Positions 43,186 through 52,373 of a DNA stretch of 64,000 nucleotides are shown here, in pieces. Origin of the DNA: Heyndrickxia sp050281185 (lineage in GTDB: Bacteria > Bacillota > Bacilli > Bacillales > Bacillaceae_C); NCBI RefSeq assembly GCF_050281185.1, contig NZ_JBNNWS010000007.1:211964-275963 (forward strand). The letters run 5' to 3'. Each line of letters begins with the position of its first letter. Positions within the stretch are counted from its first letter, which is position 1. Under the pieces are notes generated by a model, which did no database searches, was not told the origin of the DNA, and was given only the letters and a program-made list of their open reading frames with translations. The position numbers and the translations under genes are program-made.

Positions 43186-43836
43186 ATGAAATTTTTTATT
43201 GATACAGCCAATCTAGATGAAATTAAACAAGCATTTGAACTAGGGATTTTATCAGGTGTAACAACCAATCCTAGTCTTGTAGCAAAGGAAAATATATCAT
43301 TTCATGACCGATTAAAGGAAATCACCAGTCTAGTTCCAGGTTCTGTAAGCGCAGAGGTTATTGCATTAGATGCAGAAGGTATGGTGCAAGAGGGACGAGA
43401 ACTTGCAAAAATTGCTCCGAATATTACGATTAAGGTCCCAATGACTCCAGAAGGATTAAAAGCTGTACATATTTTCTCTTCTGAAGGAATAAAAACAAAT
43501 GTAACGTTAATTTTTAGTGCTAATCAAGCATTATTGGCAGCAAGAGCCGGAGCGACCTATGTTTCACCTTTCTTAGGAAGACTTGATGATATTGGACATG
43601 ATGGGATAGAACTTGTATCCACTATTGCCGGAATATTTGAAATCCATCAAATAGAAACTGAAATTATTGCTGCATCAATTCGACACCCACAACATGTTAC
43701 AGATGCCGCTTTAGCTGGAGCTCATATTGCAACTGTGCCATTAAAAGTGATTAACCAACTGTTTCAGCATCCATTAACAGATAAAGGTATAGATCAGTTT
43801 TTACAGGATTGGAGCAGTCATCTCCAAAATAAATAA
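43186..43836 (+). CDS. ywjH: Transaldolase (small TalC/YwjH type)
   Basis: A 216-residue aldolase-fold enzyme of the short transaldolase/fructose-6-phosphate aldolase group. The Schiff-base lysine is in NITIKVPMTPEG. Other typical segments are FIDTANLDEIKQA, GVTTNPSLV and SPFLGRLDDIG. The B. subtilis counterpart acts as transaldolase in the pentose phosphate pathway. It follows fbaA in the normal order and has a GGGGTGA site before the ATG. Confidence 0.92.
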   Translation: MKFFIDTANLDEIKQAFELGILSGVTTNPSLVAKENISFHDRLKEITSLVPGSVSAEVIALDAEGMVQEGRELAKIAPNITIKVPMTPEGLKAVHIFSSEGIKTNVTLIFSANQALLAARAGATYVSPFLGRLDDIGHDGIELVSTIAGIFEIHQIETEIIAASIRHPQHVTDAALAGAHIATVPLKVINQLFQHPLTDKGIDQFLQDWSSHLQNK

Positions 43837-43842
43837 TATTCT

Positions 43843-43934
43843 CTTTTCGTAAACTGTGGTGCTTTTAATCCAACATCTTAATTAAACAAACGTGGAAATA
43901 GATTGTATGAATTTTATTTGCGAAAAGATGCCCC
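43843..43934. repeat. Family C-like repeat, degenerate
   Basis: CTCTTTTCGTAAACTGTGGT on the left and TTTGCGAAAAGATG on the right are the outer arms of family C; the centre is diverged. It lies in the ywjH-murA gap. Confidence 0.5.
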
Positions 43935-44105
43935 TATTCTTAACTATTTTAAGCTGCTATACAAAAGAAGCAAATTATGAGAAAACTGCGTATCAAATTA
44001 TGTTTTAACAAAAAAACGTTAATACTATATGATAAATTAAACATTTTGAAGGAAATCAAGGGCTTTTGCAATTCTAACACCCATAATTGTGGAAGGGAGT
44101 CTAAA

Positions 44106-45392
44106 ATGGAAAAATTAAAGATTGCAGGGGGATATCCTTTAAAAGGAACTATTAAAGTAAGTGGGGCTAAAAATAGCTCTGTTGCTTTAATTCCTGCCAC
44201 TATCCTCGCTGAATCCCCTGTAACAATTGAAGGATTGCCAGATATATCTGATGTGGAAACTTTGAAAACACTATTGGAAGAAATTGGTGGGAATGTCACT
44301 TTTAATAATGGAGAAATGGTGGTTGACCCGACAAAAATGGTATCAATGCCGCTTCCTAACGGAAAGGTAAAAAAACTTAGAGCTTCTTACTATTTAATGG
44401 GAGCTATGTTAGGTCGTTTTAATAAGGCAGTTGTAGGATTGCCTGGAGGATGCCATTTAGGACCTCGACCAATTGACCAACATATTAAAGGATTTGAAGC
44501 TTTAGGTGCAAAAGTAACAAATGAACAAGGTGCCATCTATCTACGAGCTGATGAATTGCGTGGTGCGAGAATTTACTTGGATGTTGTAAGTGTTGGGGCA
44601 ACCATAAATATCATGTTAGCTGCCGTTAAAGCAAAAGGGAAGACTATCATAGAAAATGCTGCTAAAGAACCTGAGATTATTGATGTTGCTACACTATTAA
44701 CTAATATGGGTGCGAAAATAAAAGGCGCTGGAACCGATGTCATTCGGATTGAAGGTGTGGACAATTTAAATGGGTGCCGTCACACGATTATCCCAGATCG
44801 GATTGAAGCGGGAACATTTATGCTTCTTGGAGCGGCTGCTGGTGAAGGGGTTTTGATTGATAATGTAATTCCTCATCATTTGGAATCTTTAACTGCAAAG
44901 CTTCGTGAAATGGGGGTTCCAATTGAGGTTGGTGATGAGCAAATTTTTATTGGAAAAGGAGATTCATTAAAAGCTGTGGATATTAAAACGCTCGTTTATC
45001 CTGGCTTTCCTACAGATTTGCAGCAGCCATTTACTTCCCTATTAACGAAAGCCGAAGGAACCTCAGTAGTAACAGATACAATTTATTCAGCACGTTTCAA
45101 ACATATCGATGAACTGAGAAGAATGAATGCTAACATTAAAGTTGAAGGCCGCTCAGCAATCATTAATGGTTCTGTTACTTTACAAGGAGCAAAGGTCAAA
45201 GCTAGTGATTTAAGAGCCGGAGCGGCGTTGGTCATTGCAGGTTTAATGGCTGAAGGGATTACTGAAGTTACAGGATTAGAACATATTGATCGAGGCTATA
45301 GTAATCTCGTTGAAAAGCTCGAAGGATTAGGCGCAACGATTTGGCGTGAAAAAATGACTGAAGAAGAGATGGAGCAGCAAAAAAGCCTATAG
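44106..45392 (+). CDS. murAB: UDP-N-acetylglucosamine 1-carboxyvinyltransferase (second MurA)
   Basis: A 428-residue MurA that adds enolpyruvate from PEP to UDP-GlcNAc, the first committed step of peptidoglycan synthesis and the fosfomycin target. The catalytic Cys is present in LPGGCHLGPRP, so it should be fosfomycin-sensitive; the substrate-binding Lys is in VSGAKNSSVAL. ATG 44106 with GGAAGGGAG upstream is chosen; the frame extends back to 43977 but that part is not family-like. Its place between the transaldolase and glpX is that of B. subtilis murAB (murZ), the second MurA paralogue. Confidence 0.94.
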   Translation: MEKLKIAGGYPLKGTIKVSGAKNSSVALIPATILAESPVTIEGLPDISDVETLKTLLEEIGGNVTFNNGEMVVDPTKMVSMPLPNGKVKKLRASYYLMGAMLGRFNKAVVGLPGGCHLGPRPIDQHIKGFEALGAKVTNEQGAIYLRADELRGARIYLDVVSVGATINIMLAAVKAKGKTIIENAAKEPEIIDVATLLTNMGAKIKGAGTDVIRIEGVDNLNGCRHTIIPDRIEAGTFMLLGAAAGEGVLIDNVIPHHLESLTAKLREMGVPIEVGDEQIFIGKGDSLKAVDIKTLVYPGFPTDLQQPFTSLLTKAEGTSVVTDTIYSARFKHIDELRRMNANIKVEGRSAIINGSVTLQGAKVKASDLRAGAALVIAGLMAEGITEVTGLEHIDRGYSNLVEKLEGLGATIWREKMTEEEMEQQKSL

Positions 45393-45525
45393 TATTAATA
45401 CCTCTATTAGTAATCCAAATTAGTACACACAAATTCGCTTGATTGTGCTACAATATAAAGGAATTGTGTTATACCATTTATGGATTAATCAACAATTATA
45501 TGTTGATAACATAGGGGGAAGAAAG

Positions 45526-46491
45526 ATGGAAAGAAGTTTATCCATGGAATTAGTTCGTGTAACAGAAGCTGCTGCACTTGCCTCCGCTCGTTTAATGGGT
45601 AGAGGAAAAAAAGATGAAGCAGATGAAGCAGCAACTTCAGCTATGCGTGATGTCTTTGATACAATCCCGATGAAAGGCACAGTGGTCATTGGAGAAGGAG
45701 AAATGGATGAAGCTCCAATGTTATATATAGGCGAAAAGCTAGGAACAGGGTATGGTCCAAGAGTAGATGTTGCAGTTGATCCTCTCGAAGGTACAAATAT
45801 TGTTGCTTCTGGAGGATGGAATGCATTAGCTGTTTTAGCAGTAGCCGATCATGGAAACTTACTTCATGCTCCGGATATGTATATGGATAAAATTGCCGTT
45901 GGACCAGAAGCAGTTGGACAAATTGATATTAATGCTTCCGTTTTAGATAATTTAAAGGCTGTAGCAAAAGCAAAAAACAAGGATATTGAGGATGTTGTTG
46001 CAACTGTTCTAAATAGACCAAGACATGAGCATATTATTGCAGAGCTCCGCGCGGCAGGAGCAAGAATTAAACTGATAAATGATGGTGATGTAGCAGGTGC
46101 AATTAATACGGCGTTTGATCACACAGGAGTGGATATTCTTTTCGGTTCCGGTGGTGCACCTGAGGGAGTTATTGCAGCTGTTGCGTTGAAATGTTTAGGG
46201 GGAGAGTTACAAGGCAGACTTCTTCCACAAAATGATGCAGAAATACAGAGATGTGCTAAAATGGGGCTAGATGATATTAATAAGGTCTTACGAATGGAAG
46301 ATTTAGTACGTGGCGACGATGCAATATTTTCAGCCACCGGTGTTACAGATGGAGAACTTCTTCGGGGAGTTCAATTTAAAGGATCTTATGGCTCTACACA
46401 CTCAGTTGTTATGCGCGCAAAATCTGGGACAGTGCGTTTTATCGAAGGGCAGCATAGCCTGAAGAAAAAGCCGAATCTTGTCATTAAATGA
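45526..46491 (+). CDS. glpX: Class II fructose-1,6-bisphosphatase
   Basis: A 321-residue GlpX-type phosphatase for gluconeogenesis. Key segments are VIGEGEMDEAPMLYIGE, DPLEGTNIVASGGWNA and FGSGGAPEGVIAAVALK, with the metal-binding acidic residues in the first two. ATG 45526 follows AGGGGGAAG and gives the same length as B. subtilis GlpX (321); the frame is open to 45439. It lies between murAB and rho, as in B. subtilis. Confidence 0.94.
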   Translation: MERSLSMELVRVTEAAALASARLMGRGKKDEADEAATSAMRDVFDTIPMKGTVVIGEGEMDEAPMLYIGEKLGTGYGPRVDVAVDPLEGTNIVASGGWNALAVLAVADHGNLLHAPDMYMDKIAVGPEAVGQIDINASVLDNLKAVAKAKNKDIEDVVATVLNRPRHEHIIAELRAAGARIKLINDGDVAGAINTAFDHTGVDILFGSGGAPEGVIAAVALKCLGGELQGRLLPQNDAEIQRCAKMGLDDINKVLRMEDLVRGDDAIFSATGVTDGELLRGVQFKGSYGSTHSVVMRAKSGTVRFIEGQHSLKKKPNLVIK

Positions 46492-46515
46492 TAACCAAAA
46501 TCCTTTCAATAAAAT

Positions 46516-46552
46516 AAATTTGTACGGGTTGTAACCTGTACAAATTTATTTC
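46516..46552 (+). terminator. Terminator after glpX
   Basis: A 15-bp stem (46516-46530 with 46533-46547) with one G-U pair and a very short loop, then ATTTCC. Confidence 0.75.
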
Positions 46553-46840
46553 CTTCCTTTTTATTGATTCTTTTTTATAATTATGGTTACAATAGATATT
46601 GTTTTTAGTCTTTTTGCTTGCGCACTTCCGAAGCTTCTAAATCTTCAATATTTTCAGATTATAACCTTTTCTTGAGCTCTTTAAAAAATACCAGATGCTG
46701 TGTTTCATTTATTATATAAGAGAAAGATTTCTATAAATGAAAAACGGGATTCCCACTGAAACTTTTTTGTTTCATTGCCTTTTTTACTGAATTGAATATT
46801 AACTAGTAATTTTATAATTAAATTTAAGTGTGGTGTAGAT
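46553..46840 (+). promoter_or_regulatory. Gene-free leader region of rho
   Basis: Almost 290 bp without a gene. It contains a small hairpin TGAAAC/GTTTCA (around 46758-46775) and a T-rich stretch just before rho. In B. subtilis rho is autoregulated in its leader, so this is the likely place, but I cannot define the sites. Confidence 0.4.
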
Positions 46841-48124
46841 ATGGAAAGTTTATCAATTTCAAGTCTTGATAATATGACATTGAAGGAACTTTATACATTA
46901 GCAAGAGAGTATAAAGTTTCATATTATAGTAAATTAACAAAAAAAGAACTAATTTTTGCGATATTAAAAGCACGTGCTGAGCAAGAAGGCTATTTCTTTA
47001 TGGAAGGTGTTCTTGAAATTATTCAATCTGAAGGCTTCGGATTTTTAAGACCGATTAATTATTCCCCTAGCTCTGAAGATATTTATATTTCAGCCTCTCA
47101 AATTCGCCGTTTTGATTTAAGAAATGGAGATAAGGTCTCTGGAAAAGTGCGGCCTCCAAAGGAAAATGAGCGTTATTATGGTTTACTTCATGTAGAAGCT
47201 GTTAATGGAGATAATCCCGAAACAGCAAAGGAACGTGTACATTTTCCAGCATTAACCCCATTATATCCGGATAGACAAGTCATTTTAGAAACAGCGCCTA
47301 ATAAATTATCTACTCGTATTATGGACCTTGTTTCCCCTGTTGGATTTGGACAGCGTGGTTTAATCGTTGCACCTCCAAAAGCCGGAAAAACGATGCTTTT
47401 AAAGGAAATTGCCAATTCGATTACAACAAATAATCCTGATGCAGAGCTAATCGTTTTATTAATTGATGAGCGACCAGAAGAGGTTACAGATATCGAACGC
47501 TCTGTTAACGCAGAAGTAGTTAGTTCAACATTTGATGAAGTACCTGAAAATCATATTAAAGTTGCAGAATTAGTATTAGAAAGAGCAATGCGTCTTGTTG
47601 AACATAAGCGTGATGTTATTATATTAATGGATAGTATTACCCGGTTAGCACGTGCTTACAATTTAGTTATTCCTCCAAGTGGACGAACCCTTTCAGGTGG
47701 TATTGATCCAGCTGCTTTCCATAGACCAAAACGATTTTTTGGAGCAGCACGTAATATAGAAGAAGGCGGAAGTCTAACTATACTAGCAACAGCTCTTGTG
47801 GAAACAGGTTCTCGAATGGATGATGTTATTTATGAAGAGTTTAAAGGAACCGGAAATATGGAGCTTCATTTAGATCGTTCATTATCTGAAAAACGTATTT
47901 TCCCTGCTATTGATATTCGTCGTTCTGGAACACGTAAGGAAGAATTGCTTATTCCAAAAGAACACCTGGACAAACTATGGGCGATCCGAAAATCTATGTC
48001 AGATACTCCTGATTTTGTGGAAAGATTTTTACGAAAATTGAAGAAAACAAAATCTAATGAAGAGTTTTTTGGAATTTTAGCTTCCGAAATGAAAAGTAGT
48101 ACAACAGGTAGACGTAGCGTATAG
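46841..48124 (+). CDS. rho: Transcription termination factor Rho
   Basis: A 427-residue hexameric RNA helicase that ends transcription. The N-terminal helical part and cold-shock-like RNA-binding domain (FFMEGVLEIIQSEGFGFLRP ... DIYISASQIRRFDLRNGD) are followed by a RecA-like motor with Walker A (APPKAGKTMLLKEI), VLLIDERPEEVTD, the Q-loop VIPPSGRTLSGGID and the R-loop/catalytic region. No large insertion domain is present. The start ATG has only a weak GTGGTG site. rpmE follows with its own promoter. Confidence 0.96.
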   Translation: MESLSISSLDNMTLKELYTLAREYKVSYYSKLTKKELIFAILKARAEQEGYFFMEGVLEIIQSEGFGFLRPINYSPSSEDIYISASQIRRFDLRNGDKVSGKVRPPKENERYYGLLHVEAVNGDNPETAKERVHFPALTPLYPDRQVILETAPNKLSTRIMDLVSPVGFGQRGLIVAPPKAGKTMLLKEIANSITTNNPDAELIVLLIDERPEEVTDIERSVNAEVVSSTFDEVPENHIKVAELVLERAMRLVEHKRDVIILMDSITRLARAYNLVIPPSGRTLSGGIDPAAFHRPKRFFGAARNIEEGGSLTILATALVETGSRMDDVIYEEFKGTGNMELHLDRSLSEKRIFPAIDIRRSGTRKEELLIPKEHLDKLWAIRKSMSDTPDFVERFLRKLKKTKSNEEFFGILASEMKSSTTGRRSV

Positions 48125-48167
48125 TAAGAATTGGGAAAAACAGATAGTAATTGTTAATATTGTGTTG

Positions 48168-48196
48168 TTGCAATTCAAATACTAGCTTGTTATAAT
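48168..48196 (+). promoter_or_regulatory. Sigma-A-type promoter before rpmE
   Basis: TTGCAA (48168-48173), 17 nt, TATAAT (48191-48196), about 110 bp upstream of the rpmE start. Confidence 0.65.
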
Positions 48197-48307
48197 ATAT
48201 CCATGTGTTTAGAAAGATTCTAATGAGGAAAATCAGCATGTTGATTTTTCCATATAGAAATATATAACTCTGTTTCGAAATGACTCAGGGCAAAGGAGAT
48301 GAAAAGA

Positions 48308-48508
48308 ATGAAAGCAGGAATTCATCCAGGATACAAAAAAGCAATGGTTAAATGTGCTTGCGGTAATGAATTTGAAAGTGGTTCAGTAAAAGAAGAGATT
48401 CGCATTGAGGTATGTTCTGAATGCCATCCATTCTATACTGGCCGTCAAAAATTCGCATCTGCTGATGGACGTGTTGATCGATTCAATAAAAAATACGGTC
48501 TTAAATAA
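48308..48508 (+). CDS. rpmE: Ribosomal protein L31 (zinc-binding form)
   Basis: A 66-residue large-subunit protein. It has the four zinc-ligand Cys of the C+ form: C16 and C18 (VKCACGN), C36 and C39 (EVCSECHPFYTG). The B. subtilis counterpart is replaced by the Zn-free YtiA under zinc starvation. ATG 48308 is chosen because AAAGGAG lies 8-9 nt upstream; the in-frame ATG at 48299 touches that site. A strong terminator follows. Confidence 0.96.
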   Translation: MKAGIHPGYKKAMVKCACGNEFESGSVKEEIRIEVCSECHPFYTGRQKFASADGRVDRFNKKYGLK

Positions 48509-48516
48509 TAATAGTA

Positions 48517-48549
48517 AAAAAACAGGCAAGAAAGCTTGCCTGTTTTTTA
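48517..48549 (+). terminator. Terminator after rpmE
   Basis: A perfect 10-bp stem (48521-48530 with 48535-48544), an AAAG loop, flanked by an A-run and a T-run. Confidence 0.92.
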
Positions 48550-48578
48550 TTTCTGTATATTAGTATAAATTCTAACAT

Positions 48579-48729
48579 ATCTAGCTCCAGCGTCTAGCCC
48601 CTCGAGGTCAAAAACCAGCAATCAATGAAGTCAAATAGCGGACTTCATTTACTGGGAAAGTCCTAACGCCGACTTTCCTGTTAGAGAACGTTTTTGCCGA
48701 GGCTAACCAAGGCGCTTACGCTTTTCTTA
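48579..48729 (-). repeat. Family B palindromic repeat, copy B1
   Basis: The ends are those of family A (CTAGCTCCAGCGTCTAG and GGCGCTTACGCTTTTCTT) but the interior is different: CCCCTCGAGGTCAAA, AATGAAGTCAAATAGCGGAC and GAAAGTCC...GACTTTC. It matches B2 at 60449-60575. Confidence 0.8.
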
Positions 48730-48756
48730 TGAATCGGAGGGAGGATATAGTCCACA

Positions 48757-49374
48757 ATGTATGTTATGAATCATTCGGGTTGGATTGAGGTTGTATGTGG
48801 CAGTATGTTTTCGGGGAAATCTGAAGAGTTGATTAGACGTGTACGACGGGCACAATTTGCCAAACAGGAGATTGCTGTTTTTAAACCAAGATTAGATGAT
48901 CGTTACAGCAAAGAAGCGGTTGTATCCCATAATGGTTCTTCTGTTATTGCACATCCGATCGAAAAAGCAAGTGATATCTTTGGAATGGTACATAAAAGTA
49001 TCGATGTCATTGCTATTGATGAAGCACAATTTTTTGATGAAGAAATAGTTGATGTTGTTCAAACATTGGCGAATAGTGGATATCGAGTAATTTTGGCTGG
49101 ACTTGATCAGGATTTTCGTGGTGTTCCTTTTGGGCCAATGCCAAAATTAATGGCGATCGCGGAATTAATTACGAAGCTTCAAGCTGTATGTACTGTTTGT
49201 GGATCACCTGCAAGCCGCACTCAACGGTTAATTAATGGAAAGCCAGCATGTGCTGACGATCCAATTATTTTAGTCGGAGCATCTGAGGCATATGAGGCGC
49301 GATGCCGCCATCATCATGAAGTGCCGTCTGGGATGAGTGTTTCCTCTGAACAAATCGTAAATAATATGAAATGA
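48757..49374 (+). CDS. tdk: Thymidine kinase
   Basis: A 205-residue type II thymidine kinase of the salvage pathway. It has Walker A (GSMFSGKSEELIRR), VIAIDEAQFFDE with the catalytic Glu, and a structural zinc site: Cys pair CTVCGSPASRTQ plus a distal Cys near CRHHHE. The N-terminus M-Y-V-M-N-H-S-G-W resembles B. subtilis Tdk, so ATG 48757 is kept although GGAGGGAGG lies about 13 nt upstream. Repeat B1 abuts the gene on its 5' side. Confidence 0.95.
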   Translation: MYVMNHSGWIEVVCGSMFSGKSEELIRRVRRAQFAKQEIAVFKPRLDDRYSKEAVVSHNGSSVIAHPIEKASDIFGMVHKSIDVIAIDEAQFFDEEIVDVVQTLANSGYRVILAGLDQDFRGVPFGPMPKLMAIAELITKLQAVCTVCGSPASRTQRLINGKPACADDPIILVGASEAYEARCRHHHEVPSGMSVSSEQIVNNMK

Positions 49375-49408
49375 GTCTCCTAACTGGTTTTAGGAGACAT
49401 TTTTTTTT
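49375..49408 (+). terminator. Terminator after tdk
   Basis: GTCTCCTAA (49375-49383) pairs with TTAGGAGAC (49390-49398), followed by a run of T. Confidence 0.88.
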
Positions 49409-49456
49409 ACATAAGTATTCTCCATAAGGAAAACCTACTATTATGGAGGTGTTTTT

Positions 49457-49861
49457 ATGTGGAGAAAAACAATAGGTTTTCTTTCCTTGATTGTGTTACT
49501 AACAGGATGCGCTTCTAACCAATTGAATGATAGGTCTCTTACAAATACGGGGGAAAAAAATAAATATAGAAGGATTACAACTAGTACTACAGATGAGAAT
49601 CCAAATATGATTGATTTAAAAAAGGGGAATCCTGCACCAACTATTGGATCAGATGTGAATAAGGCAAAAGGAGTAGTGAAAAGCTACAAAGATTATGTAC
49701 CTGTGTCGGTTTGGGTTAATGGGAATAATATGTGGGTTACTGCTCATACGAGAGAACGACTTTCCCCTCATATGCGTATGAAGCGAGAAGCACAGCTCCA
49801 TAAAAAGCTCATTCAAGCATTGCCACGGTATGATATTAATGTGAAAATTGAAGAAAAATAA
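49457..49861 (+). CDS. YhcN/YlaJ-like sporulation lipoprotein
   Basis: A 134-residue lipoprotein. The signal peptide ends in the lipobox LLTGC, with the lipidated Cys at 18. The C-terminal domain (VNKAKGVVKSYKDYVPVSVWVNGNNMWVTAH, then KREAQLHKKLIQALPRYDINVKIEE) has the pattern of the YhcN/YlaJ family, several of which are spore-associated. The exact function is unknown. AGGTG precedes the ATG. It lies alone between tdk and prfA. Confidence 0.75.
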   Translation: MWRKTIGFLSLIVLLTGCASNQLNDRSLTNTGEKNKYRRITTSTTDENPNMIDLKKGNPAPTIGSDVNKAKGVVKSYKDYVPVSVWVNGNNMWVTAHTRERLSPHMRMKREAQLHKKLIQALPRYDINVKIEEK

Positions 49862-49876
49862 GTTGTCATGTTTTCT

Positions 49877-49906
49877 ATGCCAGATTCCAAAGGATCTGGT
49901 ATTTTG
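49877..49906 (+). terminator. Terminator after the lipoprotein gene
   Basis: ATGCCAGAT (49877-49885) pairs with ATCTGGTAT (49894-49902, one G-U pair), then TTTG. Weak T-run. Confidence 0.55.
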
Positions 49907-49909
49907 ATC

Positions 49910-50115
49910 GTTTAGAAAATTATAAAATACTCGCACTGTGAATAACTTTACGAAGAGCGAGGTTTACGTCTAGCTCCAGCGCCTATCGGCTAGCGGATTT
50001 CTCCGTCTCCTCCCTACGATAAGTCAACATCAGCTCGTCCCTCGCCGTGTTTCCTTTATCTCAGTCAAAGACTACGAAATCCGTACGCCGATGAGCAAGG
50101 CGCTTGCGCTTTTGT
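49910..50115 (-). repeat. Family A repeat, copy A6 with extended flank
   Basis: The core from 49968 matches A3 and A4. The 58 bp before it (CGCACTGTGAATAACTTTAC and neighbours) match the A4 flank base for base apart from a few changes. A short internal deletion follows ACATCAGCTCGT. Confidence 0.9.
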
Positions 50116-50164
50116 TCTTTTAATAAGCTTTTTCGTTAATCAAGCACCCTTCCTGCATTTCATC

Positions 50165-50193
50165 TTTACCTTATTTTGCGTATATACTATAAT
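50165..50193 (+). promoter_or_regulatory. Possible promoter of prfA
   Basis: TTTACC (50165-50170), 17 nt, TATAAT (50188-50193), about 70 bp ahead of the prfA start. Confidence 0.45.
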
Positions 50194-50263
50194 AGTACTG
50201 TTATGGGTAAAATGAAACGATAATACATTCTTAATGATAGGTATACAAAAGAGGTGATATGCC

Positions 50264-51334
50264 ATGTTTGATCGATTACAAGCAGTAGAAGATCGTTATG
50301 ATAAGCTAAATGAGCTTTTAAGCGACCCAGAAATCATTAATGACACGAAAAAATTAAGAGATTATTCTAAAGAACAATCAGATATCCAAGAAACAGTAAT
50401 GGTTTATCGTGAATATAAAGAAGTACAACAACAGTATAAAGATGCTAAAGCTATGCTTGAAGAAAAGCTTGACGCTGATATGAAGGAAATGGTGAAGGAA
50501 GAAATCAATGAATTAGAAATCCAAATTGAAAACTTGGAAGAACGGTTAAAAATTCTTCTTATACCGAAAGATCCTAATGATGATAAAAACGTTATTATGG
50601 AAATTCGCGGAGCTGCTGGCGGAGACGAGGCAGCATTATTTGCTGGCGACCTATACCGCATGTATAGCCGTTTTGCAGAATCACAAGGTTGGAAAACGGA
50701 AGTTATCGAGGCAAGCTCAACTGGTGTTGGAGGCTATAAAGAAATTATCTTTATGATTAATGGGAAGGGAGCTTTTTCAAAATTAAAATTTGAAAATGGA
50801 GCCCATCGTGTTCAGCGTGTACCAGAAACAGAATCAGGTGGAAGAATTCATACCTCTACTGCGACAGTAGCTGTCTTGCCTGAAGCAGAGGAAGTAGAAG
50901 TGGAGATCCATGAAAAGGATATTCGTGTTGACACATTTGCTTCAAGTGGTCCTGGCGGCCAAAGTGTTAATACAACGATGTCTGCGGTTCGATTAACTCA
51001 TATACCTACAGGAACAGTGGTGTCCTGTCAGGATGAAAAGTCCCAAATTAAAAATAAAGAAAAAGCGATGAAGGTTTTACGTGCTCGTGTTTACGATAAG
51101 TTTCAACAGGAGGCACAAGCAGAGTACGATGCAAATCGTAAATCAGCTGTTGGAACGGGAGATCGCTCGGAAAGAATTCGCACATACAACTTCCCGCAAA
51201 ATCGTGTGACTGATCATCGTATTGGGTTAACGATTCAAAAGCTTGATCAAATTCTTCAAGGAAAAGTTGACGAAGTCATTGATGCATTAATTTTGGAAGA
51301 TCAATCTCATAAGCTTGAGAGTGTGAATGATTAA
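50264..51334 (+). CDS. prfA: Peptide chain release factor 1
   Basis: A 356-residue class 1 release factor that reads UAA and UAG. The catalytic GGQ is in SSGPGGQSVNTTMSAVR, and the anticodon-like tripeptide region (HRVQRVPETESGGRIHTS) precedes it. The length matches other RF1 proteins. AAAGAGGTGAT precedes the ATG. Its stop overlaps the start of prmC by one base (TAATG), coupling the factor to the enzyme that methylates its GGQ glutamine. Confidence 0.97.
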   Translation: MFDRLQAVEDRYDKLNELLSDPEIINDTKKLRDYSKEQSDIQETVMVYREYKEVQQQYKDAKAMLEEKLDADMKEMVKEEINELEIQIENLEERLKILLIPKDPNDDKNVIMEIRGAAGGDEAALFAGDLYRMYSRFAESQGWKTEVIEASSTGVGGYKEIIFMINGKGAFSKLKFENGAHRVQRVPETESGGRIHTSTATVAVLPEAEEVEVEIHEKDIRVDTFASSGPGGQSVNTTMSAVRLTHIPTGTVVSCQDEKSQIKNKEKAMKVLRARVYDKFQQEAQAEYDANRKSAVGTGDRSERIRTYNFPQNRVTDHRIGLTIQKLDQILQGKVDEVIDALILEDQSHKLESVND

Positions 51335-52200
51335 TGGTTCAAAATCGAAAGGTTTTTGAAGCTCTGAAATGGGCTTCTTCTTTTTTACAGGAAAATGGAC
51401 GAGATGCCAATGCAGGAGAAATTCTACTCCGTCATATACTGCAAATGAATAGAGCACAGCTTTTTGCAAATCAACAGCTCCTTATTCCCGAAGCAGCGTA
51501 TGCTTCTTTTCATAAAGCAGTTAACGAGCATGTGAAGGGTGTTCCGGTCCAGCATATTATTGGCTTTGAAGAATTTTACGGAAGAGAATTTTTCGTTAAT
51601 CAGAATGTACTTATACCGCGGCCAGAAACGGAAGAATTAATATTAGAAGCATTGAAAAGAGTAAAGAGGAATTTTTCAATTCAGGAAGGCTTAAGGCTTG
51701 TAGATATCGGGACAGGAAGCGGCATTATAGCAATAACCATGAAGCTGGAATGTGCGCCATTAACGGTAACAGCGATAGATATTTCTGAGCAGGCATTAAA
51801 TGTTGCTAAGAGGAATGCTGCAAATTTACATGCAGATGTTTCCTTTATTCAGGGAGACTTACTTCAGCCAATGATTGAAAATAGAGAAAAGGTAGACATT
51901 GTTTTATCGAATCCTCCTTATATCCCAAATAAAGATATTGAAATATTGTCGGAGGTAGTAAAGGATTACGAACCACATCAAGCATTATTTGGTGGAGTAG
52001 ATGGTCTTGATTTTTATCGAAGACTAATGGAACAAATTCCGTTAATCATTAAAAAGAAAGCATTGATTGGTTTTGAAATTGGAATGGGTCAGGGAGAACA
52101 AGTCGCCGATCTGTTAAAAGAAACTTTTCCTAACAGTCATGTTGAAATTGTTAATGACATCAATGGTAAGGATCGCATGGTTTTTTGCGAAATTTTATAA
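51334..52200 (+). CDS. prmC: Release factor glutamine methyltransferase
   Basis: A 288-residue SAM-dependent methylase that modifies the GGQ glutamine of release factors. The N-terminal helical recognition domain runs to about residue 85. The Rossmann part has LVDIGTGSGIIAITM for SAM binding and the catalytic NPPY in IVLSNPPYIPN. It is translationally coupled to prfA. A family C repeat follows the stop. Confidence 0.95.
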   Translation: MVQNRKVFEALKWASSFLQENGRDANAGEILLRHILQMNRAQLFANQQLLIPEAAYASFHKAVNEHVKGVPVQHIIGFEEFYGREFFVNQNVLIPRPETEELILEALKRVKRNFSIQEGLRLVDIGTGSGIIAITMKLECAPLTVTAIDISEQALNVAKRNAANLHADVSFIQGDLLQPMIENREKVDIVLSNPPYIPNKDIEILSEVVKDYEPHQALFGGVDGLDFYRRLMEQIPLIIKKKALIGFEIGMGQGEQVADLLKETFPNSHVEIVNDINGKDRMVFCEIL

Positions 52201-52202
52201 TA

Positions 52203-52373
52203 GGCTCCTTTCGTAAACTTTGTTGCTTTTTGTAACAGAGTAAAAATCGGTAGTAGGATTTTTACGGTTGTTTACTGCTAACAAAATTAGTATGGGATGA
52301 AGAAAAGAGCACGAAGTCAATTTATTTAAGGATAGAGCTATATACGAAAAGTAACAATATATGCGAAGACAAC
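52203..52373 (+). repeat. Family C repeat, copy C2
   Basis: About 170 bp, the inverse orientation of C1. GTAAAAATCGGTAGTAGGAT, GAAAAGAGCACG and ACGAAAAGTAACAATAT align with the reverse complement of C1 in the same order. The remaining gap 52374-52600 is AT-rich and holds nothing else I could identify. Confidence 0.8.

Noticed and set aside
43977..44105. N-terminal extension of MurA
   Set aside because: The extra residues (basic, Cys-containing) are not MurA-like, and a good ribosome-binding site stands before ATG 44106.
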